From Eucommia ulmoides (taxonomy: Eukaryota > Streptophyta > Magnoliopsida > Garryales > Eucommiaceae), in assembly GCA_016647705.1 (NCBI GenBank), contig CM028330.1:33865534-33929533 (forward strand): 64,000 bases of DNA. The letters are read 5' to 3'. A program made the position numbers and the translations under genes. Of the stretch, positions 24,150 through 34,240 are shown in pieces (within the stretch, counting starts at the first letter, position 1; each line of letters opens with the position of its first letter). Below the pieces are notes generated by a model. That model had not been told where the DNA came from. It was given only the letters and a program-made list of their open reading frames with translations, and ran no database searches.

Positions 24150-24355
24150 TTGTCCAACCTTAAGTGGTCTGGGAATTTACCTATTATCCCACCTTATGTG
24201 GTCGGAGAAGAATACCTATTGTCCTACATTAAGTTGTCAAAGAATCTACATACCATCCTAGATGGAGTTTTCAACATACTGTCCTACCATGAGTGGTCTA
24301 AGATTCTACACTACCATCCTACCTTAAGTGGTCAAAGGTTTTACTATACATTCGT
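24150..24355 (+). repeat. Tandem array, about 35-bp unit, six copies
   Basis: Unit of the form TTAAGTGGTC-AGAATCTAC-TACCATCCTACC. Copies differ by several bases and one is shortened. The 75-codon frame starting at 24150 is the translation of this array, not a gene. Confidence 0.75.
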
Positions 24356-25160
24356 GGTAACTCCTTATTTTAATTAACCAATAGTCGATTTCGAAACAAG
24401 TTAAGTACACCTGCAGTCGTTGACCAAATGAACAATACAACACCTCAAATTCTCATAATACCCCCAACAGACAACAAAACATCAAAAGCCTTGTCAAATC
24501 CTATTATGTGATCCAAATTTATTACAAGGACGTAGACCCAGAAAACCATCGCGTACCATAGGATGTATGGTTTTCGATTTTGAGACAAGTGTGGTACACT
24601 TTAGAGTTACCTTAAGGATGGTTCTTTTGACAAGAGAAGAAGACCATCGATAGACCAAGAATCAATCTATAAGCATTGGCGATACAAGTAATCATTTTTA
24701 TCAATTCATGTCTAGACATTATGAACAATTGCATAGCCTGGGTGTTATACCAACAGGCAAACTCCTAATCTATTAACTTCGCATTTCAAGAAAATATAAT
24801 AACAAAGCCATCGATAAGTGTATTCAGGGATTTAAATAAATTAAATCACGAATTCATTCATCACCCCCGACAAATATCAAGATGAACTAATTTAGCTTCT
24901 CAATCTAATAGCTAATCATTCTCCTCCCCAGCCCGTAGGCTGGGGCATATTTTACACTATCAATAATCATGAATCGTACGATAGGAAGTGTCAGATTAAA
25001 TTCCACAACAGAATTTATCCAATCAATGCCCAGTCTACGAATGGGGCACATTTCATCCTATTCCTGTTTTCTTGATGGAAACAACGTTCATTTCGTCTCA
25101 CGATGTAAAATGAAGTACTCAAATAATAATGAACTTAATTAAATTCATCAATCGAGAAGG
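24356..25160 (+). other. Ogre 3' internal region, no gene seen
   Basis: AT-rich sequence without recognisable domain, leading into the 83-bp hairpin array. Confidence 0.5.
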
Positions 25161-25842
25161 AACTATGTATCTAACTGATTCCCGGTGAAGTCCAAGATAT
25201 GTACGAAATCCTTGTGGGTTCGGTTGACAACATAAGAATGAGGAACTACATGTCAAACTAATTCCCGACAAAGTCTGGGATATGTAGGAAACCCTCGTGG
25301 GTTCGGCTGACAACTTGAAGAAGAGGAACTATGTGTCAACCTGATTCCCAGCGAAGTCCGGGATACGTAGGAAACCCTCGTGCGTTCAGTTGACAACTTT
25401 CAGATGATGAACTACATGTCAACCTGATTCCTAGCAAAGCCCAGGATATGTAGGAAACCCTTATAGGTCTGGTTGACAACCAGATCAAAGATGAACTATG
25501 TCTCGACCAGATTCCTTGTGAAAACAGAGATACGTAGGCAACATTTACAAGGTTTGGTCGTCAACTTTAGTGTCTCTCCTTTAAAGACCAGGAACTACTT
25601 GTCAACCTGATTCCCGGTAAAACCCGATATACATACAAAACCCTTGGGGGTTTTGGTTGACAACCTAAGATAATGAACTACGTGACGACCTGATTATCGA
25701 CAAGTCCGAGATACTTAGGCAACATTTACAAGGTATGGTCGACAACATTTAAAGTCCTTCATTCAATCAAAGATAAACTACATGCCGACCTGATTCTCAA
25801 TTATCTGAGATACATAGGCAACCCATAATACAGGTTCGGTCG
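25161..25842 (+). repeat. Array of eight hairpin units, nearly regular 83-bp period
   Basis: Units start at 25161, 25244, 25327, 25410, 25494, 25593, 25676 and 25776. Each reads AACTA-(C/T)(G/A)TG, then a GACCTGAT-like segment, a stem-loop, TA(C/T)GTAGG-AAC, a second hairpin, and GGTTCGGT plus end. The end complements the start: GTCAACC with GGTTGAC in the units at 25410 and 25593, CGACC with GGTCG in those at 25494, 25676 and 25776. Inner stems differ, for example TCCC-GAC/GTC-GGGA at 25265-25282, TCCT/AGGA in the 25410 unit, and TCTCA/TGAGA in the 25776 unit. The same unit occurs in both LTRs. Confidence 0.85.
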
Positions 25843-25865
25843 CCATTAAATAAAAATTCCCCATC

Positions 25866-26064
25866 AATCGGGATTTAATCATATCAAACTTTGACATCCA
25901 ATATCAATCGGGATTCAACCATATCAAATATAAAATCCCACTTCAATCGGGATTGAACCATATCAACGTTAAAATTCCCCAATCAATCGAGATTGAATAA
26001 TGTTAACTTTAAAATTCTCCATTAATCGAGATTTAATCATGTCAACTTCAAAATCAATCCTCCA
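25866..26064 (+). repeat. Tandem array, 40-bp unit, five copies
   Basis: AATCG(G/A)GATT starts at 25866, 25906, 25945, 25985 and 26025; each unit continues ...AATCATATCAACTTTAAAATTCCC. Directly follows the hairpin array. Confidence 0.85.
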
Positions 26065-26074
26065 GTCCAAGATG

Positions 26075-26540
26075 AATTAGGTCTCGACCTAAGTCCTAGT
26101 AAACACCAGGATACATGAAACCTTTATAGGTTCGATCATCACCTTAAATAAAATTCCTACATCCCCAAGAGACTATGCTTCGATCTATCATTAGTAGATC
26201 ACCAAGATACACAAGAAACCCAAGTGGGTCTGGTCAAAGTTAGAGAGATTACAGTATTATGACGTTCTTTCAGCTCTATATCAAGGCGCATCTCCCAAGA
26301 AGTCCCTTAACTTCCCTGAGAATCCAATTTCCTATCCTTTTGTTAAATAAACAACATAGGATACCTATACACGAACTACGCATCGACTTGATCCTTGGTA
26401 GATTACTAAGGTATGTAGAAAACCCTTATGGGTACGGTCAACGATCTGAGATAGCATAGCAAGGGTTAAACTACACTTCGATTGGATTCCTAACCTAGGA
26501 AATCAGTGTATATAGATAACCCAGGTGGGTTTCAATCATC
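26075..26540 (+). repeat. Further hairpin units in the Ogre 3' region
   Basis: Units at 26075, 26374 and 26469, with a degenerate one near 26170. Stems: TCCT-GT/AC-AGGA (26075); CCTTGGTA with TACTAAGG, one G-T wobble (26374); TTCCTA/TAGGAA (26469). In the 26469 unit the distal pair is GATTG with CAATC, a sequence unlike the other units but still complementary. Confidence 0.7.
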
Positions 26541-27471
26541 TGAAAATCATTATTCAAAGCACCAATAACAATATACATAAACAACCCAACGGGGTTTCCA
26601 TACAAAATCAAACATGACAATCGTATGCTCAGTTCAGGATATAGGGGCAACCCATGTGGGCTCTATCGCATTCTCTGAATGCTCAAGAAACAATCATGTG
26701 CCCTAGCTAGAGCTAACACACATTATATTCGGTTTCTCTGTTTAGATTATGTGATAGAAGTCGCCCCAGCTAGACCTGAGGCACACTATATCATATTTCT
26801 CTGTAGAATTTCTTTATATAAGACTCGCACCAATCACAATTAATGCAAAATTCAAAATTAAAAACTTAAATCTATAATCCCTAAAAATAAGCAAGCATCG
26901 TCAAGCCACAGTCTACGACTAGGGAACATTTTATCTGAGGTTAAATGTTTCCCAAAAAGTTTTCTAGTCCTCGTCAGGCAGTCTCAGGTGGGATCTGTCC
27001 AAGAAACTGCACAAAGTGTCAAATTTTCCCAAGAGTTTTCACCCGTGTGAATTCTCTCAATCATTTTCAATCATGTATTGATATAACGACCCTGGAATCA
27101 GTTTCTCTAACTAAGAACCTTTTCCACCAAATAATTAAATCACCTATCCGAAATAAATTTAACCTGATTCTTAATTAAATCTGAGATATGTTGGCGGCCT
27201 AATTGGGTTCAGTCAAGCCAGCTCACGAAGATCAACATTGACCTCAGTCTCAGACTAACTAGATACCCCATAATTGGTTTCTCTAACCCAGAACCATTCA
27301 ACCCAATCTTGATTTACTTTACCTGTTAGAACCACATGTGGTATGATTCTCATTAATTTGGGATATGTAGGAAAACCCTTTGGTTATGGTCACAACCAGG
27401 AATCGATGATCGAGTGTCATCTTCTCCATATCCTATAGGATTGACCGCGTGTCATCCTTTAGGAATATAAT
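26541..27471 (+). other. Ogre 3' internal region with weak repeat units
   Basis: Contains degenerate versions of the hairpin unit near 27150 and 27335 and CAGTCTACGA-like repeats. No gene; the 77-codon frame at 26945 has no domain. Confidence 0.45.
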
Positions 27472-28285
27472 AGTATAATTCTCGGGAGGTCTTGTACAAA
27501 GTGTCATCCTTACCAAGAACTTTAGAACCAGGTAATATGATATCGTTCTAAGGTATAGTATAATTATTAGGAGAGCTTGTACAAAGTGTCATCCTTACCA
27601 AGACCTTTAGAACCAGGCAATGTGATATCATTCTAAGGTATAGTATAATCCTTGTGAGAGCTTGTACAAAGTGTCTTCCTCGCCAAGACCTTTAGAACCA
27701 GGTAATGTGACACTGTTCTAAGTTTTAGTATAATTATTGGGAGGACTTGTACAGAGTGTCGTCCTTACCAAGACCTTCAAAACCAGGTAACGTGACACCG
27801 TTCTATGATATAGTATAATTCTTGAGAGGGCTTGTACAGAGTTTCGTCCTTACCAAAACCTTTAGATCCAGTCAATGTGACGTCGTTCTAAGGTATATAA
27901 TATATAATCATCAAGAGGACTTGTACAAAGTATTGTCCTCACCAAGTCCTATAGTATTGATCGTTCTCCATCATTTAGGAGTATATTATATAGTCATTGG
28001 AAGGGCTTAAATAGAGTGTAGTCCTCACAAAGTCCTATAGGTTTGATCGTTCATCGTCCTTTAGGAGTATAATATATAGTCATCAAGAGGGCTTGAACAG
28101 AGTGTCGTTCTCACCAAGACCTATAGGATTGATCATTGGTCATCTTTTAGGAATCGGTAGGATTGATCGATTGTCGTCCTTACCAAGTCTTCTAGGTTGA
28201 TTGTTTGTCATCCATTAGGAATACAAGTTATGGTAGGAGTGATCGATCATCATCCTAACCATAATCCTTAAGGATTAGGCATGTC
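27472..28285 (+). repeat. Tandem array, 85-bp unit
   Basis: AGTATAATT starts at 27472, 27557, 27642, 27727 and 27812, exactly 85 bp apart, with a sixth at 27899 (87 bp); copies then decay to about 28285. Each regular unit carries GCTTGTACAAAGTGTC (with an 8-bp palindrome TTGTACAA, degraded to TTGTACAG in some copies), CCAAGACCTTTAGAACCAGG and GTTCTAAGG. Confidence 0.9.
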
Positions 28286-28448
28286 GTCGCCCTTTAGGAA
28301 ACCCTTTATCGCTCTCGTAAGCTGAAGGCAGTAACGTCAAATGCTCTTGACTTTGCTTAATTAATATAAATACCTGTATTTATATTTCAAGTTTAGCGGA
28401 ACAAAATGTCAGTGTCTCTTTCTTTTTCATTATGAGTAAACTTGCATG

Positions 28449-28463
28449 ACAAAGAGGGACAGT
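28449..28463 (+). promoter_or_regulatory. Polypurine tract of the Ogre-like element
   Basis: ACAAAGAGGGACAGT immediately precedes the 3' LTR start TGTAGACACC. AAAGAGGG-CAG before TGTAGACACC is the usual Ogre arrangement. Confidence 0.75.
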
Positions 28464-31400
28464 TGTAGACACCTCATCTTATCCCGCCCAGTCAATGTCG
28501 AAACAAGTATAAGTTCAAATAAATTTCAAAATTAGGTTTAAAGGGAATGAATTTATATTTTGAATCACACTATATACTAAATAAAAATACCAAAAAATAT
28601 AATTAAAAAAAAAAACACGAAAACTATTAAATTCTACTAAATTCAGCTAAGTAAAAGTTTTAGATCAACATCGAAAATCCTATAATTTGAGGAGGTATGA
28701 AATGACATTATTAAAGATTGATTTTCATTAAATCACCTTTGGTATGAATAAAAATTAGCCACTTTCCTTCAATTAAAGGATATTTCAACAATTTACCACG
28801 GTTACCTATCCTGACCCTAAAACAATTACTATCACTTGTTTTGTCGGTTTAACACCAAAAACATTGTTTCTATTATGATTATAAAATTAAATTACCATCT
28901 AGAAACAATCCAAGAGACCATGATAAAAGATTGAAAATGTCATGACAAACCCTATATCACCAAAGTGATTAAAAGAATTGGGCTTGGTTTGGAATTAAAC
29001 AAACCAAAGTTGTTTTGGCACAACTACCTAAGCCCAGTGAATAAAGCTCCCCACCCATAATTAAAAGGATCACAAACGAGAGTTTAAATGACTATGAAAC
29101 CCCTAGATATTCTCTACACAAAATATCTAAGAGAGAAACCAAGACACTTAGGAGGTAACCAACCGTTATCGAAACCAAACCGATTCGGCTCGCTGCCTAA
29201 GTTAGGCATTTAATGTGCATTAAATTCCCATGCCATAAAGAATTAAATTTTTGGGATGACATAGATAGGCCACAATAAAGGGATGTAGATATTTTGACCA
29301 AAATATCTTAGGTTTAACCAAGAAATCCTTGAAATGTGACTACCCATTATCAAAATCAAACCAAACCAGATTTCCAGAACCAAAGCATTTAATGCATATA
29401 CCATGAATCATTTATTTATTTGAATAACATTGAATGGGTGGATGCAATGAATCATGATATTTTCGTCAAAATATCTTAGGGTTAACTAAAACTCGTGAAA
29501 TCCAACTACCTTTTACAAGGCAAACTAAGTCGGTTCGATCCAAAACCAACTGAATTAGTGCCCATCAATTCATGAGTCATCATCAAGAATTAAATTCAAA
29601 ATGACTCATTGAGACCAATACATTTCACCTTGGAAGAATTAATGGCAACCAAACCGAAATAGTGAAACTAACTGGTACTTAGCCCCTAAACTGAATCAGA
29701 AGTGTCACTTCATGCCATTAATGCACCCATGTGCAACCAATCATATTCAAGTGAGTGTAACTATTGCAAATGATTTCCGATCATTACAAGATCTTGGAAA
29801 AGATTTGGTAATCATTATCAAATCTTAGAGAATCTTCCACAATCCACTAAATTCATCCAAAGGTGATCAATATCAGGACAAGCGGACATGTCCCCAAGGC
29901 AAAACAAACCCTAAAAAAAGGACTGGAATGGCCTGCACAAGGATAAATGCGCAAGCCCCTGGCCTATAAATACAAGGTGCCAGTTTCTCATTTTTTTCAA
30001 GTCTCGAAACCCTATTTTCTCTCTCTAAGCTCGAGCAACACTCTCGGGGTGCTAGACTTTCCAAGCATTTTCCTTCAATAACACCTCATTATTGTACTGA
30101 AATTGAGTCTAGGGGGGTATTCTTGAGGTTCTCGGAGCAAGAACTCAAGAAGACGACAATCGATCGAGTTCAAATTGAGAAGATCAAGAAGGAGATGAAG
30201 GTACTTGTTTAGGAAAAGACCACTCCCCTAAACTAGGTATGTGTCTTGACAATGATTTGATCTTGTCTTAAATTTCATATATATTGCTTGTACATAGTGG
30301 AATCATGTAGATATCATGCTTAAATTTCATGTCTATAACATAAATAACCTATAAATAAAAAATAAATAAAACGTTAAATTTATGTCATATAAGCCAAACC
30401 ACATTAAAATTGTCCAAGATCATGTCAAGAACATCCAAGAACATGTGAGGACCCAAATCACCCAAGAACATGTTAAGAACATGTGAGGATCCAAACAAAA
30501 CATTTATCACACCATGAGTTGTGCATAGTCTCTACGATTCTTTCATGAACACTTCAAACCGAACTCTTACTAATTGTTAATCCAACCATATAATTGTTAA
30601 TAAACTGATATACTTTATGCTAAATGCCAAGATCACAGGATATATATACATATGTGTGTGTGTGTGTGTGTGTGTGATTCTTCACAAACTTTCTCATTTT
30701 TCTTAATTACGAGTAGCACTGGCATATATATATAGTATTTTCTTTTCTTTTTAACTAAACAACTTAAAATCAAGCACTAACTTGTCTAAACTAATGAGTT
30801 CAGTTAAGGTGTTCTTAACAAAATTAAAGAGATTATGCATACATATCATGTTGTGGTTTATGTCTTGATTAATAATAAAATCAGCTAAAACTAATTAACC
30901 TTAAACAAATGAAATACGTGCTAACTTGATCTTTGGTTATTCGCCAAAGTACGTAGGCAACCTAATAAGGGTTCGGTCACCTTTAATAAATAAAACCATA
31001 TAGTTTTAACCTTAAATAAACGAACTATGTGATAAACTGATCTTTGGTTACTCGCCAAAGTACAAAGGCAACTTCACACGAGTTCAGTCAGATATCTAAA
31101 TAATTTAGTCTAGTTTGTGTGTTACAACTACATGTCGACCTGATTCCCCGTATTTACCAGGATATGTAGGCAACATTTATAATGTTCGGTCTCTTAAAAA
31201 ATACAAAAATATTTTCATTCCATATAGCTTGCATGTTAGAATTACATGTCGACCTAATTCCCTGTGAAAACAGAGGGATATGTGGGAAGCCTTTATAAGG
31301 TTCGGTCATTTATATTTCTATATTTTATAAACTGTTATTGGGTTGTCGCTGCCTAAATTAGTGTAGTTTACTGCTTTCATTATGTCAAAAATACAAAAAT

Positions 31401-31937
31401 ATTTTCATTTTTTATTTGTAGCTGCATGATAAAAAGTTAAACCTTTACCGCTTTCATCACATAAAAATGCATAAAACAGGAAAAAACTTTAAAAAAGAGA
31501 ATTGTTTTAAGTAAATCAAAGAAAATTACATGGGTTTGTTTAAAAGTGAATATTCATTCAAACCAAGGTACCGTTTACGGACGGGTGTCTTGGGGTGCAT
31601 AAAACCTTCTCCGAGCATAACCGACCCCAAAACTTTAAAAAATCTCTAGTACAAAGACCTTTATGAAGTCAAAACACGGGTCATTTTAAAACAAAAAATG
31701 AATTTCTAAAAATTCCCAGTGACCTATCACACCATTTAATTGATGCTAGGTGACGACTCATTTTTAAGCATAAAATTCCGGCCTAAGAAGTTTTTCAAAA
31801 CCGACCCCCAATAAAGCCCATGAAAAACCATTTCAAAATAAACGGATTTGGAGGACTTGGAAAGGGAGGAATCAAAACTTGTTTTCATCTTCTTCCCAAT
31901 TTCTACCTTTTTCACTATCAAAATTCGGGGTGCGTCA
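28464..31937 (+). repeat. Ogre-like 3' LTR (3474 bp)
   Basis: Colinear with 8321-11871. It holds a (TG)12 microsatellite at 30653-30676 where the 5' LTR has (TA)29, and four hairpin units at 30911, 31022, 31126 and 31240. Followed by ATAAC, the right target-duplication copy. Confidence 0.85.
30911..31308 (+). repeat. Four hairpin units in the 3' LTR
   Basis: Units at 30911, 31022, 31126 and 31240. The fourth has stem TCCCTGT/ACAG-GGGA where its partner in the 5' LTR has TCC-TGT/ACA-GGA. Its distal pair is GACC/GGTC where the 5' LTR copy has CAAC/GTTG. Confidence 0.75.
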
Positions 31938-32185
31938 ATAACAATCAATAGATCTGACGGCAGAGGCAACAGTTTGGTTGGTTGCGTGTGAGGGCGCGAT
32001 GGCGGTGTTTTTGGTGTTGTTGAACTAATTTTGACAAACCAAGTCTGATGGTGATGGTGAATATGATGTGGCGGTGTTGGATGATGAAAACGACGAGGGC
32101 AACAATGCAGCTGAAGACTTGTAAAGATTAGGGTTGCGAAAAATTTAGTAGGAATAAGGTCAGGAAAAATTAGCTCCATATACTA
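31938..32185 (-). mobile_element. Copia leader and gag start, cut by the Ogre insertion
   Basis: Minus strand directly after the copia LTR. TAGTATATGGAGC at 32185-32173 resembles the initiator-Met primer site TGGTATCAGAGC with changes. A Pro/His/Thr-rich coding-like stretch follows and runs into the Ogre insertion at 31937. After virtual removal of the Ogre element it continues at 8320. The 147-codon frame is part of this debris rather than a gene. Confidence 0.5.
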
Positions 32186-32500
32186 TGTTAGAATAACCGA
32201 GAGGCGGGATGTTGAAAGAGCATGGAGCTATTGTATTGATATATGAGAAAAATATAATGATATATAAACATAGAAGGAGCCTATATATAGGAGGTTACTA
32301 GGATAACCCATATATGTATATTAACGGCTAGAATTGCTTTGTGGAAAATGAAGGGTGTAATCAATTTTTAATTTGGTTGAATATTGTTTTCTTTACTTAT
32401 ACATATAAATGTATATTAACGGCTAGAATTGCTTTGTGGAAAATGAAGGGCGTAATCAATTTTTAATTTGGTTGAATATTATTTTTTTACTTATGCATAT
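32186..32500 (-). repeat. 5' LTR of the split copia element (approximate outer edge)
   Basis: On the minus strand a TATA-like CCTATATATAGG (near 32280-32291) is followed by ATATCAATACAATAG and CTCTTTCAACATC, and ends TTCTAACA at 32186, the usual copia R-U5 layout. The upstream part holds a 95-bp tandem duplication. The outer boundary is not resolved. Confidence 0.55.
32315..32500. repeat. 95-bp tandem duplication in the copia LTR
   Basis: TGTATATTAACGGCTAGAAT begins at 32315 and 32410, and the following 90 bases are nearly identical. Position upstream of the TATA box suggests a U3 duplication. Confidence 0.85.
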
Positions 32501-33244
32501 AAAAATATTATCTATTTTATAAATAAGAAATGGAGACAACTTTAGTCGTGGGAAATCACTAGTCTAGCAGTAAATAAGATCTTTTCGCGGTCAAATGAGT
32601 ACATGCATAGATGCAGAAAGGGGAAGAGGATGATATACCTCATTGTAATTATATGGCTTTTTGCGATTCACAACTTTTTCGATATCCTCCGTGTTGCCTA
32701 CGAGAAAAGAGTGAAGTTTATGCCTTGGGATATATCAGTTGTGTTGCTAATGTCTTGGGGAAGAGAACATACCTGAGGCTAAGGATGAGAAAACAAAGAG
32801 TAGGAGAAGGAGAAGGCAAGCCGTCATGTTGGGAGGCATACTGTTTTTGCTCTTAGTTGAGTGTTGGACAGCAATTTAATGCTAATGAAAATATATGCAA
32901 ATGCATGTACTCCTCTTATTCTCGGTTAGTGCCCTGCTTGTCTGGATGCACTAACTTTATTTTGAATTATTATAAAAGCTTTTGTCAAATGAAAAGTCTA
33001 CCCCTCAATATTTAATTTTAATTTATTGTAGCAAAAGGTTTTCTTATTTCTCACTTCTAACAGTAACACGGTTGGACTTTGCTTTTCGTCATCAGGAATA
33101 TAGTGCAGAAACGGTAGAAAAGTGGAGTTACCAAGTCACCCATGCATGTATCCTTTACGGCTTCGTTCTAATTAGGGTTTCTGTGTCTACTTTTTTTTTC
33201 TTTTTATTGTCAAAATACTTAGAACTTAACAAGAAAATAGAAAT
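32501..33244. other. Unassigned DNA between copia and Tat elements
   Basis: No certain gene. On the plus strand 32776-32877 one frame gives a basic run (KSRRRRRQAV) followed by a hydrophobic stretch (MLGGILFLLLVECW) and a stop, and an 81-codon frame overlaps it; neither is recognisable. 33090-33150 looks coding-like with a CATCAG acceptor-like site before it. These may be host gene relics. Confidence 0.3.
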
Positions 33245-33977
33245 TGTTGGTATCGAAAAATGGATCGACCAATGGTATGGTTTGGTCAACTTCCACGAGG
33301 AGAGTTGCTAGTGATTCGGAGGTTGTCTTTGACAGAACTGGACTCTTCAAGCCTTCTAATCCTTGATCTTATGCTTGACCGAGCTGGGGTGGCATTGTCC
33401 GGCCTAACCTTCAGGTCAATAGCTGTACAAAGGACTTGCAGGGTTGGCACGGCGTGTCCTCTCCGGCATGAGAATAAGAGCTCGAGGGAAAGTATTTAAA
33501 AGAACTTTACGTATGCTAAAAGCGGTTACCTCGTTTCAACCTCTGAAAACACTGTTCACACCTTCCTTTTATAGGTGAGAACTTGATTAGCATTTTGTTA
33601 ATCCTGACTTTAAGCTCGGTTATCGACCTCAATCACAGCGCGTGGAGGGTACGTAAAGGGATTAGAGCTATGGGCCTCGACTTTTGATAGTTAATGGAGA
33701 AGTCCATGGGCCACACCATGAAGATTAGTGAGCTGGCTTGGACATTAGTACAGACATCAAGGTGGTCGTACCAACCTGACCATCGTCGATAATACCCGTT
33801 GAAAATGTCGAAGATTTTTGTTTAGTGATCGTCCAAGTCCTTCAAGATGACCAACCTGACGAGATGTCAGGCTAATGGGCATCCGTGTTGATCAGACCGT
33901 CTGATGACATGTTCCCTGGTCTACGTAGCAGGCTTAGGTGGACCAACATGGAGGCCGGTTGATTTTCACCCACATCA
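33245..33977 (-). repeat. 3' LTR of the Tat element (733 bp)
   Basis: Begins TGTTGG and ends CACATCA. The first 365 bp match 43870-44231. It is a relative of the LTR at 5207-6462. Confidence 0.85.
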
Positions 33978-33992
33978 GTTTCCCCCCAATCC
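33978..33992 (-). promoter_or_regulatory. Polypurine tract of the Tat element
   Basis: Plus strand GTTTCCCCCCAATCC next to the LTR end; on the minus strand GGATTGGGGGGAAAC. Confidence 0.75.
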
Positions 33993-34230
33993 TTAGCATG
34001 GAAATGGAACATGAAATGCTGAGGATTTTGCTCTGGACTAGTTGGAGAACAAAATTCCAAGCTCGGGATGAAACAGCTCGGTACCAAAAAGGAGCTCGGT
34101 TGGTCATCGTTTGGGTTCAGTGAGAAGCTTTGCTGCCATCTGAGTAGATCCAGGACACATTGCCTAACAACATAAGAATCGAAGCGTTGCCTGACGTCCA
34201 ATTTACGAGACCGTTCAACTTCTCGGCTTG

Positions 34231-34240
34231 CTTATAAATA
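34231..34240 (+). promoter_or_regulatory. TATA box of the antisense gene
   Basis: CTTATAAATA lies about 95 bp upstream of the ATG at 34334, in the internal region just inside the primer tract, followed by CT-rich sequence suited to a plant transcription start. It points along the plus strand, opposite to gag-pol. Confidence 0.55.

Larger units (their letters stand above)
8321..31937 (+). mobile_element. Giant Ogre-like Ty3/gypsy retrotransposon, non-autonomous, with nested insertion
   Basis: Two long direct repeats (8321-11871 and 28464-31937) bound 16.6 kb of internal DNA. The LTRs start TGTA(G/C)ACAC and end CGTCA. GTAAC precedes the element and ATAAC follows it, a 5-bp target duplication with one change. 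Next to the left LTR is a primer-binding site TGGTAACTCTGTTGGGGAC, and next to the right LTR a primer tract AAAGAGGGACAG. The size, about 3.5-kb LTRs, this primer site and the gag C-terminus are those of Ogre elements. Without the nested element (18361-23840) it is about 18.1 kb. I find a decayed gag but no protease, RT or integrase, so it was probably moved by proteins from relatives. Much of the rest is tandem repeats. Confidence 0.85.

Noticed and set aside
24150-24377. 75-codon plus-strand frame
   Set aside because: Translation of the 35-bp tandem array.
25161-25842. CRISPR-like array
   Set aside because: Regular spacing, but the repeats are diverged and the spacing segments are parts of the same repeat unit; the sequence is plant retrotransposon.
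25161-25842. tRNA genes or tRNA-derived SINEs, because of the GGTTCG word and three-way-junction shape
   Set aside because: No A box, no T-loop in proper register, no anticodon arm and no CCA-type acceptor; GGTTCGG lies in a hairpin flank.
31736-32179. 147-codon minus-strand frame as a gene
   Set aside because: It crosses the Ogre LTR boundary at 31937, so the second half is LTR sequence; the first half is copia leader and gag debris.
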